In this document: piece by piece, positions 59,247 to 64,000 of the stretch
Numbering within the stretch: position 1 is the stretch's first letter
How the letters are laid out: every line of letters starts with the position of its first letter
Source of the DNA: Ruminococcus sp.
GTDB lineage: Bacteria; Bacillota; Clostridia; Oscillospirales; Ruminococcaceae
Direction of reading: 5' to 3'
Length of the DNA: 64,000 nucleotides
NCBI GenBank assembly: GCA_017519415.1
Contig: JAFWSI010000014.1
Span: 1 to 64,000 of the forward strand
Translations under genes and position numbers: made by a program
The notes under the pieces: model-generated
What the model was told of the DNA's origin: nothing
Seen by the model: the letters and a program-made list of their open reading frames with translations, nothing else
The model's database searches: none

Positions 59247-60638
59247 ATGCTTACAGGCACTCCCTTTATACCCGAGACCATAACCGTGCATCTGGGTTTT
59301 CCCGACAGCGGGGCTCCCGACGTGACGGTGGACTTTCCGTCCTATGTGAAGAACGTGGCTTCCAGCGAGATATACCCCACATGGAACGTGAGCGCTCTCC
59401 GCGCCAATATCTATGCCATAGTCTCCTTTGCGCTGAACCGCATATATACCGAATGGTACCGTTCGCGGGGCTATCCCTTCGACATAACAGCCACCACCCA
59501 GTACGACCAGAAGTTCATTAACGGACGTGAGTACTTCGAGAATATCAGCTACCTCGTTGACGAGCTCTTCAACGACTACGTAAGGCGCAGGGGCAGCGTT
59601 GAGCCTCTGTTCACCGCCTTCTGCAACGGTACCACATCCACCTGTGCGGGGCTTTCCCAGTGGGGCTCCCAGTACCTTGCGGAGCGGGGCTACAACTCCC
59701 TGGAGATACTGAAATACTACTACGGGGACGACATAGAGATAGTGAACAACGCTCCCGTCAGGTCGGCGATGCCCTCATATCCCGGTACCGAGCTCAGAAA
59801 CGGCTCCTTCGGCAACGACGTGAAGTACATACAGGTGTGGCTGAACCGTATATCGCGGAACTTTCCCGCCATACCCAAGATACCTGCGGCGGACGGCATA
59901 TTCGACGCCGCCACGGAGGCTGCCGTAAGGAAATTCAGACAGGTCTTCGGTCTTGGGGACTCGGGAACCGTGGATGCGGCGGCATGGTACAAAATAGCCT
60001 TCGTATACGCCAGCGTAAAGCGGCTGGGAGAGCTTGATTCCGAGGGAGTGCGCTTCGAGGAGATCTCGCCGCAGTTCACCGAGGAGCTGAGTATAGGTAT
60101 GCAGTCCATAGAGGTGAGTATGCTCCAGTACTACCTTGCGGTCATAGGAGCTTATTACGAAGCCGTCATTCCCGTAGAGATAACGGGCTATTTCGGGGAG
60201 CAGACCGAGCGCTCCGTGAAGTCCTTCCAGAGGGTTTTCGGACTTCCGCAGACGGGAGTTGTGGACAGAGCCACCCGCAACGACCTCTACCGTGCCTATC
60301 AGGGCATAGTTGAGAGCGTACCGCCACAGTATACCTATGTCGCCCTCTATCCGGGAACAGTTCTCCGCGAGGGGGCAAGCGGCGACGCGGTGAAGATAAT
60401 ACAGCAGTACCTCACTTATATAAACAGGAGCTATCCGGATATACCCGCGGTCAGCGATACCGGCTATTTCGGGCCCCTTACAAGACAGTCCGTCACGGCC
60501 TTCCAGCGGCGCTTCGGCATAGATCCCTCGGGGATAGTGGGAGCGGTAACATGGGACAGCATCGCGGGAGTATATTCCGACCTGCGCTACGGCTTCGACA
60601 AACGCCCCTACCAGGAGCCCGGCTATACCATTAAGTGA
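59247..60638 (+). CDS. SpoIID/LytB-like protein with peptidoglycan-binding repeats
   Basis: A 463-residue protein. The N-terminal ~170 residues (ITVHLGFPDSGAPDVTVDFP, VKNVASSEIYPTW, ANIYAIVSFALNRIYTEWYR, FCNGTTSTCAGLSQWGSQYL) resemble a SpoIID/LytB-type domain. Three peptidoglycan-binding-1 repeats follow at ~185-255, 275-350 and 365-450 (GSFGNDVKYIQVWLN, IGMQSIEVSMLQYYL, GASGDAVKIIQQYLTYINR; each closing with an F-G-L/I-x-x-x-G-x-V pattern). No signal peptide or membrane helix is visible. Homologues are frequent in Clostridia genomes but I know of no experimental role. The start follows AAAGGAGTG, three bases after the previous gene. Confidence 0.8.
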   Translation: MLTGTPFIPETITVHLGFPDSGAPDVTVDFPSYVKNVASSEIYPTWNVSALRANIYAIVSFALNRIYTEWYRSRGYPFDITATTQYDQKFINGREYFENISYLVDELFNDYVRRRGSVEPLFTAFCNGTTSTCAGLSQWGSQYLAERGYNSLEILKYYYGDDIEIVNNAPVRSAMPSYPGTELRNGSFGNDVKYIQVWLNRISRNFPAIPKIPAADGIFDAATEAAVRKFRQVFGLGDSGTVDAAAWYKIAFVYASVKRLGELDSEGVRFEEISPQFTEELSIGMQSIEVSMLQYYLAVIGAYYEAVIPVEITGYFGEQTERSVKSFQRVFGLPQTGVVDRATRNDLYRAYQGIVESVPPQYTYVALYPGTVLREGASGDAVKIIQQYLTYINRSYPDIPAVSDTGYFGPLTRQSVTAFQRRFGIDPSGIVGAVTWDSIAGVYSDLRYGFDKRPYQEPGYTIK

Positions 60639-60677
60639 GTAGAAAGCAGTAATTAGTGATTAGTGAGTAGTGATAAT

Positions 60678-61184
60678 ATGCCATATACCGAAGATCAGAA
60701 AAAGGAACACATAAAGGAGCTCCAGACCATGCTTTACGCCATTTCCATGACCGACGGCAGGATACCGCAGGTGCTTCCTGACGGTGATTACGGAGCCGAT
60801 ACAAGAAAAGCCGTGGAGGCCTTTCAGCAGGCGTACGGACTTCCCGTTACGGGGGAGACAGACTCCGCTACATGGCGCAGGATAGCGGCAGTATACAGAG
60901 CTCTTGCGGAGGAAGCTCCCGCAGCCTATCACGCCTTCCCCTCAAGGACCTTCACCCTCGATATAGGTGACAGCGGAGAGCTGGTATACATAATACAGGC
61001 CATGCTCTGGAAGGCTGCGGCGTGGTACGACAATATGCCGCCCATAAATGTCTGCGGCGAGTACAACGAGGAGACCGCAGAGGCTGTCCGCTCTTTCAGG
61101 AGGCAGACGGGACTTCCGGACAGCGGCTGCATAGACTGCTATGTCTGGAATATGCTGGTAAGATTCCTTGAAATGAAGGCCTGA
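60678..61184 (+). CDS. Small protein with two peptidoglycan-binding domains
   Basis: A 168-residue protein made of two peptidoglycan-binding-1 repeats: HIKELQTMLYAISMTDGRIP to FQQAYGLPVTGETDSATW, and GELVYIIQAMLWKAAAWYDN to FRRQTGLPDSGCIDCYVW. There is no signal peptide. ATG 60678 has no clear ribosome binding site; GTG 60663 is an alternative. The 39-base gap before it contains repeated TTAGTGA/GTAGTGA. It ends the three-gene unit before a strong terminator. Confidence 0.75.
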   Translation: MPYTEDQKKEHIKELQTMLYAISMTDGRIPQVLPDGDYGADTRKAVEAFQQAYGLPVTGETDSATWRRIAAVYRALAEEAPAAYHAFPSRTFTLDIGDSGELVYIIQAMLWKAAAWYDNMPPINVCGEYNEETAEAVRSFRRQTGLPDSGCIDCYVWNMLVRFLEMKA

Positions 61185-61196
61185 ATGGCTGTTTTC

Positions 61197-61227
61197 GGAG
61201 TGAAATATCCGGTCACTCCTTTTTTTG
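61197..61227 (+). terminator. Terminator of the peptidoglycan-binding operon
   Basis: GGAGTGA (61197-61203) pairs with TCACTCC (61213-61219), followed by eight T's. Confidence 0.88.
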
Positions 61228-61247
61228 TGCCTTTCGCTCCCTTTTTG

Positions 61248-61276
61248 TTGCGGGAGAAAGCCGCGGCGGGTAGAAT
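61248..61276 (+). promoter_or_regulatory. Promoter of the first small secreted protein gene
   Basis: TTGCGG (61248-61253), 17 bases, TAGAAT (61271-61276), followed by GATGACTGTAA. The same layout recurs at 61846-61874, indicating a shared origin. Confidence 0.6.
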
Positions 61277-61365
61277 GATGACTGTAAGGTGAATGCGGCG
61301 CATAAGCCGGCATTCAGCCGCATTCTCAAACGTTATAAATCTTAATTACGAAAGGAATATCTATC

Positions 61366-61749
61366 ATGAAAAACATTATCAAAAAGATAAGCGCATTTGC
61401 AATGGCATTCACACTCCTCGGAGCAGGCGGTTCTATCGCTTCAAACGTAAAGGATAATGCAGCTCCCCTTACTGTAAGTGCTGCGACCGTTGACCGCAAT
61501 ACTCCCCATAACCACGGACAGTTCACTTATGTTCACCACTACAGAACAGAAGGCTGCAGGGTTTACAGAGTATACTACTGCAGAGCCTGCGAGACCTACA
61601 ACAACGAGGTGTTCGACCATTATCAGCACGGCCCGACAGTCAGAAGAATTATCAGAGCAGGCTATTATTCATATTCACGCGGAAAAAGAGTATGGAATCC
61701 GCCCGTTTACGGATTATTCTGCGCACGCTGCGGTGCTCGCGTAGGCTGA
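61366..61749 (+). CDS. Small secreted cysteine/histidine-rich protein, PHNHGQ family member 1
   Basis: A 127-residue protein with a signal peptide (KKISAFAMAFTLLGAGGSIA) and a cleavage region near VSAATVD. The mature part begins DRNTPHNHGQF and carries two CxxC pairs (YYCRACETY, FCARCGARVG) that could bind zinc, plus several histidines and tyrosines. No known family was recognised. The signal peptide and the PHNHGQ segment are shared with the next gene. The ribosome binding site is AAAGGA. Confidence 0.75.
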   Translation: MKNIIKKISAFAMAFTLLGAGGSIASNVKDNAAPLTVSAATVDRNTPHNHGQFTYVHHYRTEGCRVYRVYYCRACETYNNEVFDHYQHGPTVRRIIRAGYYSYSRGKRVWNPPVYGLFCARCGARVG

Positions 61750-61760
61750 TTTACCGGAAG

Positions 61761-61786
61761 CTCCCCTCACACGAGGGGAGTTTTTT
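61761..61786 (+). terminator. Terminator after small secreted protein 1
   Basis: CTCCCCTC-ACAC-GAGGGGAG followed by TTTTTT, 11 bases after the stop. Confidence 0.9.
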
Positions 61787-61845
61787 GTCCCCGGGGGCGG
61801 AAATCACCGTTTACTCCGGATAAAGGGCTGTTTACTCCGATATTG

Positions 61846-61874
61846 TTGCAGGAGGGAAGTGATAAATATACAAT
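61846..61874 (+). promoter_or_regulatory. Promoter of the second small secreted protein gene
   Basis: TTGCAG (61846-61851), 17 bases, TACAAT (61869-61874), followed by GATAACTGTAA; parallel to the promoter at 61248. Confidence 0.6.
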
Positions 61875-61942
61875 GATAACTGTAATACAAATGCGGCCGC
61901 ATTGTTACGTAATAATAAAAAACACGCGAAAGGAAAAAGGTT

Positions 61943-62296
61943 ATGAAAAACATCGTTAAAAAGATCACGGCAGCAGCTATGGCATTCACACTTCTCGGAG
62001 CAGGAACAACATTCACAAATACGGTCTCTCCTAAGACAAACGCATTAACAGCGTCCGCTGCAACAGTTGATCCCAATTCTCCTCACAATCATGGGCAGTA
62101 TACTAAATATGTCGGGACTAAGACGGTAAAATGGCAGAAAGGCATAAAACATTATAACAAATGGTCTGGTACTTATCATACTGACATAATGGAAATTACT
62201 GACGTATATGATGTATGGATATGCCGTGCTTGTGGGTATGAAGCAAACAGAAAACTTGTTTCATCTAAGTCTAAACTTATAAAGTCCTACTGTTAA
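61943..62296 (+). CDS. Small secreted protein, PHNHGQ family member 2
   Basis: A 117-residue protein with a signal peptide almost identical to its neighbours (KKITAAAMAFTLLGAG). The mature region begins near ATVDPNSPHNHGQY and has one CxxC pair (WICRACGYEA) and a final cysteine. The mature part is visibly AT-richer than the signal-peptide part and than most genes around it. No family is known to me. AAAGGAAAAAGG serves as ribosome binding site. No terminator was seen after it. Confidence 0.72.
   Translation: MKNIVKKITAAAMAFTLLGAGTTFTNTVSPKTNALTASAATVDPNSPHNHGQYTKYVGTKTVKWQKGIKHYNKWSGTYHTDIMEITDVYDVWICRACGYEANRKLVSSKSKLIKSYC
61956..62004 (+). repeat. 49-bp signal-peptide DNA cassette, copy 1
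   Basis: Identical over 49 bp to 62408-62456 and encodes the core of the signal peptide. A diverged version lies in the gene at 61366. Identity stops exactly after the signal peptide's GAG segment. Confidence 0.85.
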
Positions 62297-62394
62297 TCAA
62301 AATATCCCTACAATAACTGACAGTATACCTGTAAAACATATGAAACAAATGGTATGATGGTAAAAAGCTTATAAAATATAAAGGATGTGGAAAA

Positions 62395-62706
62395 ATGAAA
62401 AATGTATTTAAAAAGATCACGGCAGCAGCTATGGCATTCACACTTCTCGGAGCAGGCAGCTCTGTCGCAAAGGCAGTAAAGCCCGAAGCCTCAGGCACGA
62501 TCACAGCAAGCGCAGCTGTATACGGTCAGAGATATACCGTAATAGCAAATCCCTACCTCAACGTAAGAAGCGGACCCTCCACCAACAGCAGCATAATCGG
62601 CAGAAGAAGCAACTATTCCACCGTATATGTATACGGCTTCTACAAGGGCTGGGCTTGCATAAGCACAGACGGCAGCGCATGGGTATGCGCTTCATACATC
62701 TATTGA
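62395..62706 (+). CDS. Small secreted SH3b-domain protein
   Basis: A 103-residue protein with the same signal-peptide cassette (KKITAAAMAFTLLGAG) but a different mature part: a bacterial SH3 domain (YTVIANPYLNVRSGPSTNSS, GRRSNYSTVYVYGFYKGWAC, WVCASYIY). SH3b domains commonly bind cell-wall peptides. AAAGGATG is the ribosome binding site. It probably acts at the cell surface. It is an example of one secretion signal combined with an unrelated domain. Confidence 0.85.
   Translation: MKNVFKKITAAAMAFTLLGAGSSVAKAVKPEASGTITASAAVYGQRYTVIANPYLNVRSGPSTNSSIIGRRSNYSTVYVYGFYKGWACISTDGSAWVCASYIY
62408..62456 (+). repeat. 49-bp signal-peptide DNA cassette, copy 2
   Basis: Second copy of the 49-bp identical block found at 61956-62004, here in front of the SH3b domain. 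Confidence 0.85.
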
Positions 62707-62717
62707 TGATACGGAAA

Positions 62718-62744
62718 GGCTCCCCTTCGCGGGGAGCTTTCTTT
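62718..62744 (+). terminator. Terminator after the SH3b gene
   Basis: GCTCCCC (62719-62725) pairs with GGGGAGC (62731-62737), followed by TTTCTTT. Confidence 0.85.
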
Positions 62745-62753
62745 ATCCCTGCA

Positions 62754-62782
62754 TTGACTTCCGGGGCGTTTTGTGATATTAT
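62754..62782 (+). promoter_or_regulatory. Promoter of the leucine-rich-repeat gene
   Basis: TTGACT (62754-62759), 17 bases, TATTAT (62777-62782). The leader of about 145 bases that follows holds no motif I recognise. Confidence 0.7.
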
Positions 62783-62933
62783 AAAAGCAGATCCCTTTCA
62801 ATGCTTCATGGCTTGATAAGGACAGTGCAGACGGATATTTTTATTGTTTTGCGTAAACGTGGGGGAATATGAGCATTTAATTTTCTACCTAATATCATAC
62901 CGCTTTGACGGCAACAGAAGGGAAGTATGCAAT

Positions 62934-64000
62934 ATGAACAGAACCAGACACTTATTCACAAGGCTCGCAGCAGGCTGTACCGCATTGATAGCGGCTCTCA
63001 GCGCCGGAACACCCACCCTGCGTATCATGGCCGAGGCGGCTGTGACCGACGGACTCGTGCCCGTAAAGATAACTGCCTCAACGTTCCCGGATCCCAATTT
63101 CAGAGCCTATGTCTCAAGCGCCTTTGACAAGGACAGGAACGGCACCATAGACGCCGACGAGCTTCTTGTGGCAAGGAACATATGGTGCAACGGAATGAAC
63201 ATAAAGTCCCTCCAGGGAATAGAATACCTCACTGAGCTCCGCGGACTCTACTGCATGGACAATCAGATCTCCACCATGGATCTCAGCAAGAACCAGCAGA
63301 TAACGGGAGTATGGTGCTCGGGCAATCTCTTTACATCCCTTGATTTCTCGACCAATCCCACTCTTGAATGGGTCTACTGCTTCGACTGCAACCTCACGTC
63401 CCTGAACGTATCGGAAAATCCGAAAATGTCCTACATAGAGTGCAACACCAACCCTCTCGGCAAGCTGGACGTAAGCCACAATCCCGTACTGGAGCATCTT
63501 ATGTGCGGCGACTGCGGACTCACCGAACTCGATCTTTCCCACAATCCCAATTTACAGCATCTTGACGCCTTCAGGAACAAGTTCAAGACCCTGGACGTTA
63601 CCTGCTGTCCGAAGATGAAGAGGCTGGACGTGTGGGACAATCCCGACCTGGGAAGCATAGACGTCAGCAAATGCCCGGGACTGCAATACTACAACTGCTC
63701 CAACAACAATGCCACCAGCGTTGATGTGAGCCATAACCCCGAGCTGAACAAGTTCATCTGCTCCTACAATAAGCTGACGGAGGTGGACGTGTCCCACAAC
63801 CCGAAGCTTGCCTATTTTGACTGTATGCAGAACGAGCTCAAGGGGCTGGACCTTTCCCATAATCCGAATCTGCGCTTCTTGCAGGCCTTCATAAACGATT
63901 TTACCGAGCTTGATATAGGCTACAATCCCTTCCTCATAAAGACTCACAACGAGGGAAAGGACGAGGATATATGGAACTACGGCAAATTCCATGCATGGAA
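62934..64000 (+). CDS. Secreted leucine-rich-repeat protein (3' end beyond window)
   Basis: The frame opens at ATG 62934 and is still open at the window end (355 codons seen). A signal peptide (~1-35, LAAGCTALIAALSAGTPTL) is followed by FPDPNFRAYVSSAFD and an EF-hand-type calcium loop, DKDRNGTIDADE (residues 65-76). From about residue 90 come repeats of about 21 residues built on LDVSHNPxLxxLxCxxNxLT (for example LTELDLSHNPNLQHLDAFRN, LTEVDVSHNPKLAYFDCMQN). Such proteins often continue into a dockerin or wall anchor in cellulosomal ruminococci; that part is not visible. GGGAAG precedes the ATG. Confidence 0.88.
   Translation, partial: MNRTRHLFTRLAAGCTALIAALSAGTPTLRIMAEAAVTDGLVPVKITASTFPDPNFRAYVSSAFDKDRNGTIDADELLVARNIWCNGMNIKSLQGIEYLTELRGLYCMDNQISTMDLSKNQQITGVWCSGNLFTSLDFSTNPTLEWVYCFDCNLTSLNVSENPKMSYIECNTNPLGKLDVSHNPVLEHLMCGDCGLTELDLSHNPNLQHLDAFRNKFKTLDVTCCPKMKRLDVWDNPDLGSIDVSKCPGLQYYNCSNNNATSVDVSHNPELNKFICSYNKLTEVDVSHNPKLAYFDCMQNELKGLDLSHNPNLRFLQAFINDFTELDIGYNPFLIKTHNEGKDEDIWNYGKFHAW

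Noticed and set aside
60639..60677. TTAGTGA/GTAGTGA repeats as an attachment site
   Set aside because: Short low-complexity direct repeats without a partner copy or integrase; more likely spacer sequence.
1..64000. tRNA, rRNA, CRISPR, prophage or insertion sequence
   Set aside because: No tRNA T-arm pattern in a gap, no regularly spaced repeat array, no transposase or integrase gene was found on reading both strands.

Overview
The window reads as a gene-dense chromosomal segment of a low-to-mid GC Gram-positive anaerobe of the class Clostridia, most likely a cellulosome-producing Ruminococcus (R. flavefaciens-like). The pointers are a secreted double acetylesterase carrying a dockerin module, Clostridia-type gene order (rnc - radical SAM - smc - ftsY; nadD/yqeK - LCP - rsfS; aroQ - M24 peptidase - efp; dgt - dnaG - rpoD), an S-box riboswitch in front of metK, strong AGGAGG-type ribosome binding sites and frequent TTG/GTG starts. 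Genus is an inference; no rRNA or tRNA gene is present to confirm it.

Layout. Bases 1-25563 are almost entirely plus-strand housekeeping genes: the end of rpmI, rplT, an rRNA methyltransferase, dprA, topA, trmFO, plsX, rnc, a radical SAM gene, smc, ftsY, rdgB, yhbY, a nadD-yqeK fusion, an LCP cell-wall ligase, rsfS, leuS, rpsU (57 codons, GTG start), a YqeG phosphatase, aroQ, an M24 peptidase, efp, a CD1247-type acidic zinc protein, then an ECF sigma / anti-sigma / membrane-protein trio. A perfect hairpin at 25541 separates this from minus-strand genes (25576-44537): a pseudo-receiver ANTAR protein and a glutamine synthetase homologue with an eroded active site, an NTF2-like protein, ychF, an EAL protein fused to a beta-helix, rpoD-dnaG-dgt, yigZ, rpmE, a membrane glycosyltransferase-like protein, a flavin-type oxidoreductase fold protein, phosphoglucomutase, 6-phosphofructokinase and a second EAL protein. 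From 44692 come a two-component system, a 619-base gap holding a candidate small RNA and the SAM riboswitch, metK and an unknown gene. Then minus-strand tandem RadC-like genes under an XRE regulator, the cellulosomal esterase (plus), a cyclophilin, a proline/threonine-rich anchored protein, a membrane aminopropyltransferase and a membrane protein (minus). The end (58551-64000, plus) is accessory: three peptidoglycan-binding-type genes without signal peptides, three tiny secreted proteins sharing a duplicated signal-peptide cassette, and a leucine-rich-repeat secreted protein cut by the window edge.

Most interesting points. (1) The glutamine synthetase homologue (26154-27449) has lost several metal/catalytic residues and is co-transcribed with an ANTAR RNA-binding protein (25576-26145) whose receiver has lost its phosphorylation site. 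This looks like a nitrogen-sensing antitermination pair analogous to AmiC-AmiR, with a dead enzyme as sensor. (2) A cytoplasmic c-di-GMP phosphodiesterase carries a C-terminal beta-helix of about 320 residues. (3) FtsY carries its acidic region and a basic KKKKRGFFSRLF motif at the C terminus, the mirror of the E. coli arrangement. (4) A structured, C-rich-loop small RNA candidate sits at 47181-47313. (5) A 49-bp identical signal-peptide DNA cassette is shared by unrelated mature domains. All homology statements are from reading motifs and from memory of the families; no database search was run.
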